Shown: in pieces, positions 34,872-44,282 of the stretch | Numbering within the stretch: position 1 is the first letter of the stretch | Layout: every line of letters begins with the position of its first letter | Assembly: GCF_000255705.1 (NCBI RefSeq) | Contig: NZ_JH636449.1 | Location: 97,798 to 161,797, forward strand | Source: Zavarzinella formosa DSM 19928 | GTDB taxonomy: Bacteria > Planctomycetota > Planctomycetia > Gemmatales > Gemmataceae | DNA length: 64,000 nt | Direction: 5' to 3' | The notes under the pieces: generated by a model | The model's input: only the letters and a program-made list of their open reading frames with translations | The model's database searches: none | What the model was told of the DNA's origin: nothing | Translations under genes and position numbers: made by a program

Positions 34872-35567
34872 TTAGGAATTCTTCTTGGACGGCAAATCGC
34901 GGTCGTCCGGCGTCCGGCCGATGACGATGTCAAACTTGGCCGTCAGTTCGCCGATTTTGGAGTCTTTCAATGGCTTGAAGTCCACCAGCACCAGTTCGCG
35001 GTTGATGGGGTCGCGCAGTTCGTTGAACACATGGTCGCGGGCGTTGCCGGCGTGGCCCGCCACCATGAATTGCGTGGTGAGGATATCGCGGCCCCCCTTC
35101 TTCACTTTCACGTGAATGTGCGGGGCGGGCCGGCCGGGGTACGGCACGGGTTTGATGGTGCGGAAACGATATTCCCCCGCCGAGGCCGTGGTGAATGTGC
35201 CGAAGCCCTGAAAGTTTTTGTCCTGTTGCTTGGATTTTGGCCCGCTGTCGGAAGTGTGCAGATACACTTGGTTCGCATCGCACTGCCAGATTTCGACGGT
35301 GGCGTCTTTGATCGGCTTGCCAGCGGTGTCCAGCACCCGGCCGGTCAGGTGCGTGATTTCGCCAATCGCCGGCGTGAGGTTCTTGTTGATGATAATCAGG
35401 TCGTTGTCCGTGTCGAGCGGCAGTTTGTCGGGGTAGAACGGCCCCTCCGTCTGACGCGGGGTGCGGAAAAGCTCGTCCGCAAATGCGGCGGGGCTGAGGA
35501 GAACCGTGCCGCCGAAGGCGAAACAGTTTTTCATGAAGAGACGGCGATTGGCCGGGACCATGTTCAT
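34872..35567 (-). CDS. Exported intradiol ring-cleavage dioxygenase (protocatechuate 3,4-dioxygenase-like)
   Basis: A 231-residue protein of the intradiol dioxygenase family, which opens catechol-type rings with O2 and a non-haem Fe(III). The four iron ligands are recognisable: Tyr102 (NQVYLH), Tyr143 (PVPYPGRP), His150 and His152 (APHIHV). The N-terminus has a twin-arginine signal (NRRLFMKN, then a hydrophobic stretch to AAFA), so the folded enzyme is probably exported. ATG at 35567 overlaps the kinase stop by 4 bases (ATGA), meaning translational coupling. Exported planctomycete members may act on lignin-derived or extracellular catechols; the substrate is open. Confidence 0.9.
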   Translation of the reverse strand: MNMVPANRRLFMKNCFAFGGTVLLSPAAFADELFRTPRQTEGPFYPDKLPLDTDNDLIIINKNLTPAIGEITHLTGRVLDTAGKPIKDATVEIWQCDANQVYLHTSDSGPKSKQQDKNFQGFGTFTTASAGEYRFRTIKPVPYPGRPAPHIHVKVKKGGRDILTTQFMVAGHAGNARDHVFNELRDPINRELVLVDFKPLKDSKIGELTAKFDIVIGRTPDDRDLPSKKNS

Positions 35568-37660
35568 CGCAAAGGCTCCTTGGTGTTAAAATCTTTCTTG
35601 GATGACGGCCCTCCGAAATCCTTCGGGCCGCCGTGTCTGCCATCGTCTTTTGAGCCGCCGTGATCCTTCGGCCCCCGCTTGGGGAACGGATCGGTGAACG
35701 CCACGCCGATCAGGGCGGCCCATTTTTCCCGCTGGGCCGGCGTGAGGACCGCCAACGCCTCCTCAGCCGGGCGGCGGTTTAGATCCAGCCGCCGAATCAA
35801 ATCCCGCTGTTCGCGGGTGAGGCCCAGCTCAACAATCACCTCGGCATCAGAAAAAGCCCGCAGGGCATGCCGTTGCAGGGCAATCTGACCGAGCCGCCGG
35901 AATTGGGCCGGCGTCAGGATTTCGGCGACGACCGCCTCGTGTGCCCTCATGTCCGACAACGCTTCCGTCCCCCGCACCGGGCCTCGGGCGCGGATCTCCT
36001 GAACCATCTCGTCAATCCGGGCGGCCTGTTCGGGCGTTATCTCCAAGTCCCGCCGCACGGCCGCCTCGCTGAGCATCATGTGCCGCCCGGCGTTGCGGGC
36101 CAGCGTCAGGTCGTCGAGAATCGCCCGCACTTGCTGGCGGGTGGTCTCCAGATCAGCCTGCGCGTCCGGGTCATTCTGGCGCAGGTTGATCAGTTCCCGG
36201 TAGTAATCGAGGGCCGTTTCCAACAACCGGCGACGGACCTCATTGCTTGATTGGTCGTCTCGCAATTCCTCGTTGGCGATGCGGATCATCTCGTCCGCCG
36301 ACCGTCTCGCGAGGGCAAATCGCTCTTGAGCCTCCCCGGCCCGCTGGCGTTCGCGGTCGTAAGCCCCGCTGGTCCGTTGTTGTTCGCGGGCGATCAGGGC
36401 GATGCTGATGGTCAGCCCGATCACCCCGAACACGAGGAACAACCCCGTCGCCGCCACGGTTCCCGGATGACGGCGAAGCCACTTTTTCGTCTGGTCGAAC
36501 AGCGACGGCGGCCGGGCGAGGATGGGTCGCTCGTCCAGAAACCGGCGAAGATCGGCGGCCAGTTCCCCGGCCGATTGGTAACGATCCTCCGGAGCCTTCG
36601 CCACCGCCTTCAGGACGATGGTTTCCAACTCGACCGGAACGCCCTTGTCCACGCTTCTCGGTCGTCGCGGCTCTTCGTTCAGGATGCTCCGCAACAAGGC
36701 GTTTCGGTCTTCTTGTGGATACATCGGTTGCAGCGTCAGGAGTTCAAAGAGCGTCGCCCCGAGGGAATACACATCACTGCGATGATCCACCTCCAGCCGT
36801 TTCCCGGCCGCCTGTTCGGGGCTCATGTATCGGGGGGTGCCGAAAATATCCCCCGTCTGCGTCATGGCTCCGTCGCTCGCCACTTGGGCCAGCCCGAAAT
36901 CGGCCACCCACACATGCCCTTTCGATTCCAACAACAAATTCGCCGGTTTGATGTCCCGATGAACGACGCCCGCCTGATGGGCGTATTCCAGCGCGTCGGC
37001 CACCTGGGCCATCAAGTGGGCGGCGGTGCGATAGGCCTCCCGGCCGCGATCTGTCCGCGTCGAGCCGGTCGATTTTTTCTGTTCTCCCGTCCGGCGGCCG
37101 CTTAAGCAGATGGTGCTGATCTCGCCGATGGCGACCGGTTTTTCCCCTCGGGCCTCCCGGATCACCGCGTCGAGCGACCGGCCGTCGATCATTTGCATCG
37201 CATAAAAATGCGTGCCGTTCTCACAGCCGACGGCATGCACCGGCACGATGTGATTGTGATTCAACTGGGCCGCCGCGTGCGATTCTGTCTGGAACCGCTG
37301 CCGGGCCTTGGCATCCAGCCCGGCGGCGAACGGCAGAATCTTCAAGGCCACTCGCCGGCCGAGGGACACCTGCACGGCCTCGTACACGATGCCCATGCCG
37401 CCACGGGCAATCTCACGGACAATCCGAAAATCCCCGAGCAACTCCACTGCCGCCGGGCGACTGGCCGGCCGCATCGCCAGACCGGCCGCGTGGGCCAGTT
37501 CCATGCCGTCCAGACACTCGGCCACGGCCGTCTGCAATTCCAAGTGGCGCTGTTCATAAGCCCGGCGGTCGGGCCTCCGGCCGGCTTCCAGTTCCGCGAG
37601 GTATTCGCGGGCAATCCCGATCAACCGGGGGTCTTCGGTCTCGTCCTCGGTTGGTTTCAA
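35564..37660 (-). CDS. Ser/Thr protein kinase with LTxxQ-type C-terminal region
   Basis: A 698-residue transmembrane Hanks-type kinase. The catalytic domain (about 78-370) has GGMG loop (88-91), VALKILP, HRDIKPAN and DFGLAQ, plus a Ser/Thr/Arg-rich insertion near 185-205 (RRTGEQKKSTGSTRTDRGRE). A transmembrane helix near 400-423 precedes a helical region (RERQRAGEAQERFALARRSADEMIR) and repeats with the Spy/CpxP-like LTPAQ and LTREQ signature (ILTPAQFRR, LGLTREQRD, VLTPAQREKW), ending in a low-complexity Gly/Lys/Asp tail. It overlaps the sigma gene upstream by 4 bases and the dioxygenase downstream by 4 bases. A periplasmic stress- or metal-sensing role is inferred. Confidence 0.9.
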   Translation of the reverse strand: MKPTEDETEDPRLIGIAREYLAELEAGRRPDRRAYEQRHLELQTAVAECLDGMELAHAAGLAMRPASRPAAVELLGDFRIVREIARGGMGIVYEAVQVSLGRRVALKILPFAAGLDAKARQRFQTESHAAAQLNHNHIVPVHAVGCENGTHFYAMQMIDGRSLDAVIREARGEKPVAIGEISTICLSGRRTGEQKKSTGSTRTDRGREAYRTAAHLMAQVADALEYAHQAGVVHRDIKPANLLLESKGHVWVADFGLAQVASDGAMTQTGDIFGTPRYMSPEQAAGKRLEVDHRSDVYSLGATLFELLTLQPMYPQEDRNALLRSILNEEPRRPRSVDKGVPVELETIVLKAVAKAPEDRYQSAGELAADLRRFLDERPILARPPSLFDQTKKWLRRHPGTVAATGLFLVFGVIGLTISIALIAREQQRTSGAYDRERQRAGEAQERFALARRSADEMIRIANEELRDDQSSNEVRRRLLETALDYYRELINLRQNDPDAQADLETTRQQVRAILDDLTLARNAGRHMMLSEAAVRRDLEITPEQAARIDEMVQEIRARGPVRGTEALSDMRAHEAVVAEILTPAQFRRLGQIALQRHALRAFSDAEVIVELGLTREQRDLIRRLDLNRRPAEEALAVLTPAQREKWAALIGVAFTDPFPKRGPKDHGGSKDDGRHGGPKDFGGPSSKKDFNTKEPLR

Positions 37661-38262
37661 GACTTCTCCCGCAAGGCGGCCCGCAGCGAGCCCAAGGCCC
37701 GCACCCAGATCTTTTCCACGCTGTCCACGGTCTTGCCCATGCGGGACGCGACCTCCGGAAAGCTCAATCCCTCCAAATGACGCAACACAATCACGGTTCG
37801 ATAATGCTCCGGCAATCCGGCGATGGCCCCGGCCACGGCGAGCGACACCTCGCCGTGCATTAACTGTTCACTTGGCGTCCCCTCCGGGGAGACCGGCACG
37901 GCCGCCAGCATTGCGGACGACTGCCCCAAATCGGCGGCCAGCCCTTCCTCCAATCGGATGTCGCGGGCTTGGGTGCCGACATATCGCCGCACCTGGTTGG
38001 CCAGCGTTCCCGCCAGGATCTCCCGGAGCCAGACAATCAACTGGGCCTCTTCCGTCCCCCGGAACGCCGGAAAGTATTGGTGGGCATGCAGAAACACCTC
38101 CTGCACCAAGTCGGACTGGTCCACCTTTCCTTGCAACCGCCGGCCGATCTCAATGCCGGCCAGCACGCTCAAGTATTGGCGATACCCCTCCAGCAACCGG
38201 CCCAACACTTCGCTATCCCCGGCCTTCGCCGCCGCGAGGATCTCTCTCACGTCCCGGCTCAT
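37657..38262 (-). CDS. ECF-like sigma factor (third kinase-linked)
   Basis: A 201-residue sigma-70-family ECF-like protein: region 2 around DQSDLVQEVFLHAHQYFPAF, region 4 around LPEHYRTVIVLRHLEGLSFPEVASRMGKTVDSVEKIW with a helix-turn-helix. The kinase start codon overlaps its stop by 4 bases, so translation of the kinase depends on this gene. It is divergent from the zinc-ribbon gene at 38.5 kb with about 265 bases between. Promoter targets unknown. Confidence 0.9.
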   Translation of the reverse strand: MSRDVREILAAAKAGDSEVLGRLLEGYRQYLSVLAGIEIGRRLQGKVDQSDLVQEVFLHAHQYFPAFRGTEEAQLIVWLREILAGTLANQVRRYVGTQARDIRLEEGLAADLGQSSAMLAAVPVSPEGTPSEQLMHGEVSLAVAGAIAGLPEHYRTVIVLRHLEGLSFPEVASRMGKTVDSVEKIWVRALGSLRAALREKS

Positions 38263-38527
38263 GACGGCCCCGCTTCTGCTATGAGGTTGGTAACGGGCGG
38301 AGGCGGATTACCGCCGCGCGATTTTGAGAAATTGTATTCTGGTGAAAAAGTCTTCGTGATTTGAAGACGGGCTGATCGGCTTCCAGCGGCCGTCAAGCAT
38401 GGATGGGTCGTGTTGATTCTGCTCTGATGTAGAATCAGCAAAGAAGATTGAGGGAGCGCGATGAGATGATTGGGTGCGCAGCCGTCGGCCTGCCAGACAG
38501 CCGAAGTTTTCTTGGGCGGAGATGCCA

Positions 38528-39451
38528 ATGATGAGCGATCATATCCGGCGTGCGTGTCCCGAATGCGGCAAGGAGTGTCAGTTTGAGGAAGGACTTGCCA
38601 GGGACATCGGCGTCTGTTGGGATTGCGGTGCCGAGTTCCTCATCGGGTCGGCCGGCAAAGGTCCGCCACCTCTGCCGGGAAAATCGCCGCCGCCTTTGCC
38701 TGTCAAATCCCCGCCCCCCCTGCCCGGCCAGTCTCCCCCGCCTTTGGGCGATGCCGGCCAGCGCGTGCGAGGGCCGGCGATTCTTGATGCGATGGCCGTT
38801 TGGTTTGAGCGGAAAGAGTTCCAAATCGAGGGGCAATGGCGAAACCCGAACAGCATGAAAGAGGTGTTGGTCGGCAAGGCGGCCGCGTTTGCCGCCAAAA
38901 GGCTGGCCATTGCCATGATCGGCCATTCCGTCCCCGGCTTGGGAATATCCATCAGCGGCGGGGCCAGTGAAAAAAAGGTCATCGCGGCGATGGAACCGCT
39001 CATTGAACTGACCGACTTCGTCGCGGTTCAGTTTTGCAGTCTTTTTTCAACGAGCAAGGCCAACCGCATCGTTGCCGTGATTCTCGGCGATGATACGCGG
39101 CCGGAGGAGATCACGCCGCGGTTTGAGAAGCTGATGGCGGCCGCCAAGCCAGTCGCCAAACTCGGGTTGAGGACGCACGGCCAGCACATCGGGATGGCGG
39201 TTTATCCGCTGATCGTTCACACCCGTTCCGACAGGTTTCGGAAAGACGCCGATTCGATTTTGCGACAAGGCTGGAGTATCTGGCGCTGGAGCAATATTCA
39301 CCTGCGGGCGGCGGTGATCGACGCCGAGGCCCCGCGGATCGAATGGGCCAAAAACCCCGGCTTGGGCCACGGCGGCAGTTTGTTTGATATCAAGCCGCCA
39401 TTCTCCGACACCGACGTTGCCGAGATGCTTCGCCCATCTTCGCCGTCCTGA
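38528..39451 (+). CDS. Protein with zinc ribbon and proline-rich repeat linker
   Basis: A 307-residue protein; ATG at 38528 has gcggag about 6 bases upstream. N-terminal CPECGKEC (Cys x2 Cys x3 Cys) and VCWDCG form a zinc-ribbon-like pair. A linker of three to four PPPLP-type repeats (GPPPLPGK, SPPPLPVK, SPPPLPGQ, SPPPL) is followed by a compact domain of unknown type (100-305) with a short hydrophobic segment (IGHSVPGLGISISGG). The pattern zinc ribbon plus PxxP linker is common in planctomycete signalling or scaffold proteins. The biological role cannot be assigned. It ends 17 bases from the convergent flavoprotein gene. Confidence 0.72.
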   Translation: MMSDHIRRACPECGKECQFEEGLARDIGVCWDCGAEFLIGSAGKGPPPLPGKSPPPLPVKSPPPLPGQSPPPLGDAGQRVRGPAILDAMAVWFERKEFQIEGQWRNPNSMKEVLVGKAAAFAAKRLAIAMIGHSVPGLGISISGGASEKKVIAAMEPLIELTDFVAVQFCSLFSTSKANRIVAVILGDDTRPEEITPRFEKLMAAAKPVAKLGLRTHGQHIGMAVYPLIVHTRSDRFRKDADSILRQGWSIWRWSNIHLRAAVIDAEAPRIEWAKNPGLGHGGSLFDIKPPFSDTDVAEMLRPSSPS

Positions 39452-39468
39452 CAGACCACCGCTCATCC

Positions 39469-41082
39469 TCAGTAAACATCCCGCTGGTATCGCTTGGATT
39501 TGCTCAATGACTTGATGAATTCCGAAGCGACTTCGGGGGACATCTTCCCCTGTTCGGCCACGATCGCGTGCAGGGCATGATCGACATCAAGGGCCATTCG
39601 GCGAGCGTCGCCGCACACATAAAAGTGGGCGCCCTCTTGCAGCCACGACCAGATTTCGGCGGCGTTTTCCGTCATCCGGTGTTGGACATACACCTTTTCT
39701 TTCTGGTCTCTGGAGAAGGCGGTGTCCAGCCGGGTCAGGACTCCGGATTTCTGATATTGGGCCATCTCCTCCTGATAGAGAAAGTCGAATTCCCGGCGTT
39801 GATCGCCGAAGAACAGCCAGTTTTTGCCGGTGGCTCCGGTCGCGGACCGTTCTTCAAGGAATGCCCGGAACGGGGCGATGCCGGTTCCGGGGCCGACCAT
39901 GATCACCGGAGTCTTGCCATCGGCGGGGAGCCGGAAGCCGGGCGAGACGTGGACGAACACGCCAGCCTTTTGCCGGGTTCGCAGCGTCTCAGTGAGGAAG
40001 TTGGAGGCCACGCCTTTGCGCAACCGGCCCCCTTGGGTGTAACGCACGACGCCGACGGTGAGATGAACCTCGTCCGGATGGGCCTTCAGCGAAGAGGAGA
40101 TGGAATACAACCGGGGTTGTAACGGGGACAAGGCCGCGATCATTTCCGCAATGGGAGCGCGGGCCGAGGGGAATTGCCCCAACAAGTCGAGAACGTCCCA
40201 TTCGGCCGGGATGCCCTCGACATCATCGTTGACCAATGTTTTGAGCGTGCCCGCCTCGGAGGAGTCGGACGCATGGCTGGCGAGCAGGGCCGCCAGTTGG
40301 TCGCTTACCTTGGTGATGACGAAGTGCTTGGCCAACGCGTCATAGGCATGAACCATCAGCCCTCCGGCGGCGGGGACGAGTTCATCCCCACGGGCGCCCA
40401 TCGCCCTCAAAACGGCCTCGACCAGTTCGGGGTCGTTCTCCGGCAACAATCCCAAGGCATCGCCGACTTCGTAGGTCAGTCCGCTCCCTTTCAGGCTGAA
40501 TGCCACGAGACGGACATCTTTCTCCGAACCCGGCTGGTTCAGCGGTTTGCATTGCAACAGCGGGGCATGAAACGGATTCTTCCGGTCATGCAACGCGGCC
40601 GCGTGGCCGTTCGTCGAGGGCTTCGCGACGGCGCCGTTTGATGATCCGTGGTGTCCGTTGGTCTCCGCCCTCGGGAGGGCTTTTCGGCCCGCGACGAGTT
40701 CCTTGAGTTTTTTGGCCGTGTCTTTCCCGCCGGGGGAACATTTGGTCAGGTCGGTTTCCTCGCCACAGGCAATCGCCTCGGAATAGGTCTGGCAGAGGTA
40801 GCCGCAGGCGCCGCAATCGAGTTGGGCCATCGCGGCCATCAGTTGCCGTTCCTGGGGGCGGCCGTCGGCGAGCTTCAACCGTTCATCCAGCGGCAAGGTC
40901 GGGTCATGCCACGGAAAATCCTCCTCCGCGACCGGGGCGGCCACGGGAGCGGTAGCCTCGCCATTGACGACAGCAGGCGAACCGCCGCGATCAAGCCCCA
41001 GCAGGCCGGCAAAGAATCCGTTCAGCCACGATCGTTGGGACGCGGAGAACGGAGCGGACTCGGGAAGGAGAGGAATCGCCAT
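39469..41082 (-). CDS. Flavoprotein reductase subunit with RnfB-like Fe-S domain (CysJ/NADPH reductase-like)
   Basis: A 537-residue protein at the end of the nitrate assimilation operon. Residues 80-120 hold a [4Fe-4S] motif like RnfB (Cys90, Cys93, Cys97, Cys115; LDCGACGYLCQ and KCSPGG). The C-terminal part is the FAD-binding and NADP-reductase module of sulfite/cytochrome P450 reductases (PRLYSISSS, GPGTGIAPFRAF, NWLFFGDQRREFDFLYQEE, YVCGDARRMA). The flavodoxin (FMN) domain of CysJ is missing and is replaced by the Fe-S domain. It probably passes electrons from NADPH to the neighbouring NirA or NasA. It begins 14 bases after NirA. Confidence 0.88.
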   Translation of the reverse strand: MAIPLLPESAPFSASQRSWLNGFFAGLLGLDRGGSPAVVNGEATAPVAAPVAEEDFPWHDPTLPLDERLKLADGRPQERQLMAAMAQLDCGACGYLCQTYSEAIACGEETDLTKCSPGGKDTAKKLKELVAGRKALPRAETNGHHGSSNGAVAKPSTNGHAAALHDRKNPFHAPLLQCKPLNQPGSEKDVRLVAFSLKGSGLTYEVGDALGLLPENDPELVEAVLRAMGARGDELVPAAGGLMVHAYDALAKHFVITKVSDQLAALLASHASDSSEAGTLKTLVNDDVEGIPAEWDVLDLLGQFPSARAPIAEMIAALSPLQPRLYSISSSLKAHPDEVHLTVGVVRYTQGGRLRKGVASNFLTETLRTRQKAGVFVHVSPGFRLPADGKTPVIMVGPGTGIAPFRAFLEERSATGATGKNWLFFGDQRREFDFLYQEEMAQYQKSGVLTRLDTAFSRDQKEKVYVQHRMTENAAEIWSWLQEGAHFYVCGDARRMALDVDHALHAIVAEQGKMSPEVASEFIKSLSKSKRYQRDVY

Positions 41083-41096
41083 GATGCAAAGACCCT

Positions 41097-42905
41097 TTAT
41101 GCCGTGACGAGCTGGCTCTGTTCAAACACCAATTTCAACTGCTCGGCGGACTGACGGCGGACAAACTCGTTGAACGTTTCCGCAGAACCGAGGCGCCGGG
41201 CCATGTATCCCCGCAACATGCCCTCGATGACAAACGGGAGTTCGTCGGCGAGGACACTCCGGTACAACTCCCGGCCGATGTGTTGATCGTCGCCGTAGCC
41301 GCCGCCGACATAGACGTGGTACCCTTCGACCATGTCGTCGCCGACGGCCACCTTGGCGCCCAACATGCCAATGTCACCGAGGTAATGTTGGGCGCACGAG
41401 TTCGGGCAGCCGGTCAAGTGGATGTTGACCGGTTGGTCCAGTTCGACACATCCGTCCAAATGGTCGGCGACGGCCAGCGCGTGTCGTTTGGTGTTCGACG
41501 CGGCGAATTTGCAGCCGGCATTGCCGGTGCAGGCCACCAGTCCCCCCCTCGCGCCGGTGGCTTTCCAATGCAGCCCCAGTTCTTCGATGCCTTGTTGCAG
41601 GGCCGTGATGTCTTCGCCCTTCACATCCGAGATGAGCAAGTTTTGCCAGACTGTCATGCGAATCGTGCCGCTGCCGAACTTGTCGGCCAGATCGGCCAGC
41701 CCGCGCATCTGTTCGACGTTCATTCGCCCGACCGGAAGCAGCACGCCGACATAAAAGAGGCCCGGCTGTTTTTGCGGATGCACGCCCAAATGGCCGTGTT
41801 TGTCCACCGCCGGCCGGGCCTCGCACTCGGCGAGCGGGAAACGAACGAACTTGAACGGCAGGTGTTTTTCCGTCTCGGTGACGTATTTTTCATGCCCCCA
41901 GCGATCAAGAACATACTTGAGCCGGGCCTTCTTGCGGTCTGTTCGATCACCGTTCTCGTTGAACACCCGGACGATGGCGGCCGCCACCGGGACACATTGA
42001 TCCGGGGTGAGCAACACCCCTTCGTCCTTGGCAAAATCCTTGTGCCCGCTGATACCCCCCAGTTGCAGCCGGAAGTAAACCCCGGCCGGGACCGATTTGC
42101 CTTCGGCCACCCGGACGGCGGTGAAACCGATGTCGTTGGTGTCCTCCAGGGCGCTGACCGCCCCGCCGCCGTCGAAGGCGATGTTGAACTTTCGGGGCAA
42201 TCCGTACATCTCGCGATGGTGCAAAATGTGGTAGTGCATCGCGCGGGCATACGGCCGAGTGTCGATCAGTTCATGCGGATCAATCCCGGCCGTCGGGCTG
42301 CCGGTCACGTTGCGAATATTGTCCGCCCCCGAGCCGCGAGCTTGGATGCCGAGGTCTTGCAGGGAAGTAATCACCTCTTCGCCCCGATTGGCGGGGATCT
42401 CGCGGATTTGCAGGTTGGATCGCGTGGTGGCGTCGGCATATCCGCCGCCACATTCTTCGGCGATTTTCGCGATGCCGCGAAACTGGTGGGTCGTCAGGAG
42501 GCCGCCGGGCATGCGCAGCCGACACATATAAGAGTCTTGGGCCGGGGCGACGAAAAACAGCCCGTGGTATTTGAACGAAAGAACATCATCCCCTTTGGGA
42601 AACTTGTCCTCGGCCGAGTGCCGCACCACGTCGTCCCACATATCCAGCGGGTGACGCTTGCGCTTGGCCTCCTCCTGCGGATTGAGTTTCTTCCCCTCGG
42701 CGATGGTCCGGTTTTGGGCGAGAAAGTGAACCGCATCCGGACCGGCGGGCACAGCTTCGGCCGGGGCGGGTTTGCCGTTGGCATCGGCTAGTCCCAGCGT
42801 GGCGGCAAACGTGGGGAGACCGCGGGCCGCCCGCGTGAGTTCGGCCCCGCTGACGAACCCCTGCAAGTACTGCTTTTGTTCGTCGTTAAACTCGTCTCCG
42901 CTCAT
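41097..42905 (-). CDS. nirA: Assimilatory nitrite reductase, NirA type (siroheme/[4Fe-4S])
   Basis: A 602-residue enzyme reducing nitrite to ammonium. The siroheme and cluster ligands appear as VACTGNAGCKFA (Cys-x5-Cys) and LTGCPNSCAQ (Cys-x3-Cys). The two ferredoxin-like half repeats typical of nitrite/sulfite reductases are visible (LLTTHQFRGIAKIAEECG in the first half, MRGLADLADKFGSG in the second). It belongs to the ferredoxin- or flavoprotein-dependent NirA group rather than NirBD. It sits between the NarK-like transporter and the flavoprotein gene, all on the minus strand; a cytoplasmic role in nitrogen assimilation is clear. Confidence 0.95.
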   Translation of the reverse strand: MSGDEFNDEQKQYLQGFVSGAELTRAARGLPTFAATLGLADANGKPAPAEAVPAGPDAVHFLAQNRTIAEGKKLNPQEEAKRKRHPLDMWDDVVRHSAEDKFPKGDDVLSFKYHGLFFVAPAQDSYMCRLRMPGGLLTTHQFRGIAKIAEECGGGYADATTRSNLQIREIPANRGEEVITSLQDLGIQARGSGADNIRNVTGSPTAGIDPHELIDTRPYARAMHYHILHHREMYGLPRKFNIAFDGGGAVSALEDTNDIGFTAVRVAEGKSVPAGVYFRLQLGGISGHKDFAKDEGVLLTPDQCVPVAAAIVRVFNENGDRTDRKKARLKYVLDRWGHEKYVTETEKHLPFKFVRFPLAECEARPAVDKHGHLGVHPQKQPGLFYVGVLLPVGRMNVEQMRGLADLADKFGSGTIRMTVWQNLLISDVKGEDITALQQGIEELGLHWKATGARGGLVACTGNAGCKFAASNTKRHALAVADHLDGCVELDQPVNIHLTGCPNSCAQHYLGDIGMLGAKVAVGDDMVEGYHVYVGGGYGDDQHIGRELYRSVLADELPFVIEGMLRGYMARRLGSAETFNEFVRRQSAEQLKLVFEQSQLVTA

Positions 42906-42966
42906 GATGTCCCCCGTCGTTTGGTCACCGTGAAATCCCGTCTCTTGAAACCTGCCCGGAATCCCT

Positions 42967-44277
42967 TCAACTCGCCATCTCAGCCACCGGTTCGGCGACC
43001 GGCGACACGGGGGCGGCGGCCATTCTCCAACTCACGAACAGCCAGCCGGCGCTGATGGCCGTCAGCCCGGTGAGAACCGCGAACGTGGTCTGCGGGGTTC
43101 CGGTCCACTGGTTCAGATAAGCCCATGTCGGCGGCAGCACGAACCCGCCCAGCGCCCCGAGCATTCCGACCAATCCGCCGACCGCCCCCACATCGCGGGG
43201 AAAGTGTTCGGGGATCAGTTTGAAGGTGGCCGCTTTGCCAATGCCCATGCCGCAACCGAGGGTGAAAACCAACAAGGTGAACATCCACACACCCAGGCCA
43301 AACGGGAATGACAGCATCACGCCCGAGACGAGCATGGTGGCGAACACCCCGCACAGCACGAGGCCCGCCCCCCATTTGTCAGACATCCAGCCCCCCAGCG
43401 GCCGGAGGAGGCTGGCCGGGAAGATGAACAGCGTGGTCAGCAAACTGGCCGCCCGCAGCACCGACGTCGCCCCCTCGGCGCCCTCGGCCAAACCAAAAGC
43501 CTCCCGCAGTTCATTGCCGTACACGGCGACATAAAACTTCGGCAACGTCAGCGACAGGGCCACATACGCCCCAAACACGACCACATATTGCAGGCTGTAT
43601 TCCCAGACGCGGGCAAACTTCAGCGGGGCCATGATCGACCGATAGGTCCGGCCTTTCGCGGGAGTGTGGTCCGGCTTGGGCGACAGGAACCAGACCGCCA
43701 TCGCCATGCTGACGAGCAGGACCGAGTAAAGGGCCGGATAGAACCGCCAGCCGCCGGGAAGCAACCCGCCGAACAACCCGGTCGCCGGGATGGCCGCCAG
43801 CAACATCGCCCCGAACAAGCCGAAGATCAGCTTGGTGACCGAGGCCCCGACATTCCCGGCCCCGAACACCCCGAGGGCCAGGCCTTGTTGTTGCTTGGGG
43901 AACCACGCGGCATTCCAGGCGATGCCGACGGTGAACGAATTGCCCGACATTCCGAAAAACAGGGCGAGGACGATCAACTCTTCGTAGCTCGTCGCCCGGC
44001 TGACCAAAAACGTCGGCACGGCGGCAATCAGGAGAAGCAGCGTCATCATCCGTCGGCCGCCGTACACATCTGCCAGGACACCAAAGAGCAACCGGGGCAA
44101 AGATCCCGCCAGAATCGCGGCGGCGCCGAGCCAGCCAAGCTGCACGTCGGTCAGCCCGAGTTCCCGCTGGATCGGAACGCCAAGCACGCCGAACATCAGC
44201 CAGACCGCGAACATCAGGGTGAACGCGACCGTGGACAGGATCAGAATTCGTGATCGCTTCGAGGCTTCGGATTTCAT
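42967..44277 (-). CDS. Nitrate/nitrite transporter (NarK-type MFS)
   Basis: A 436-residue major facilitator protein with twelve predicted spans. The ATG at 44277 (MKSEASKR) lies five bases after the preceding gene's stop. Typical features are FTLMFAVWLMFGVLGVPIQRELGL at the N-terminus, AFFGMSGNSFTVGIAWNAAWFP and GCGMGIGKAATFKLIPEHFP as nitrate signature segments, and GMLGALGGFVLPP. These match the NarK/NasA-type nitrate uptake transporters of the NNP family. It is encoded between the FAD protein and NirA, so it probably imports nitrate for the operon. Confidence 0.93.
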   Translation of the reverse strand: MKSEASKRSRILILSTVAFTLMFAVWLMFGVLGVPIQRELGLTDVQLGWLGAAAILAGSLPRLLFGVLADVYGGRRMMTLLLLIAAVPTFLVSRATSYEELIVLALFFGMSGNSFTVGIAWNAAWFPKQQQGLALGVFGAGNVGASVTKLIFGLFGAMLLAAIPATGLFGGLLPGGWRFYPALYSVLLVSMAMAVWFLSPKPDHTPAKGRTYRSIMAPLKFARVWEYSLQYVVVFGAYVALSLTLPKFYVAVYGNELREAFGLAEGAEGATSVLRAASLLTTLFIFPASLLRPLGGWMSDKWGAGLVLCGVFATMLVSGVMLSFPFGLGVWMFTLLVFTLGCGMGIGKAATFKLIPEHFPRDVGAVGGLVGMLGALGGFVLPPTWAYLNQWTGTPQTTFAVLTGLTAISAGWLFVSWRMAAAPVSPVAEPVAEMAS

Positions 44278-44282
44278 CAGTC

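Noticed and set aside
41280-42791. Plus-strand open frame opposite nirA
   Set aside because: Shadow of the siroheme enzyme; siroheme motifs are on the minus strand.
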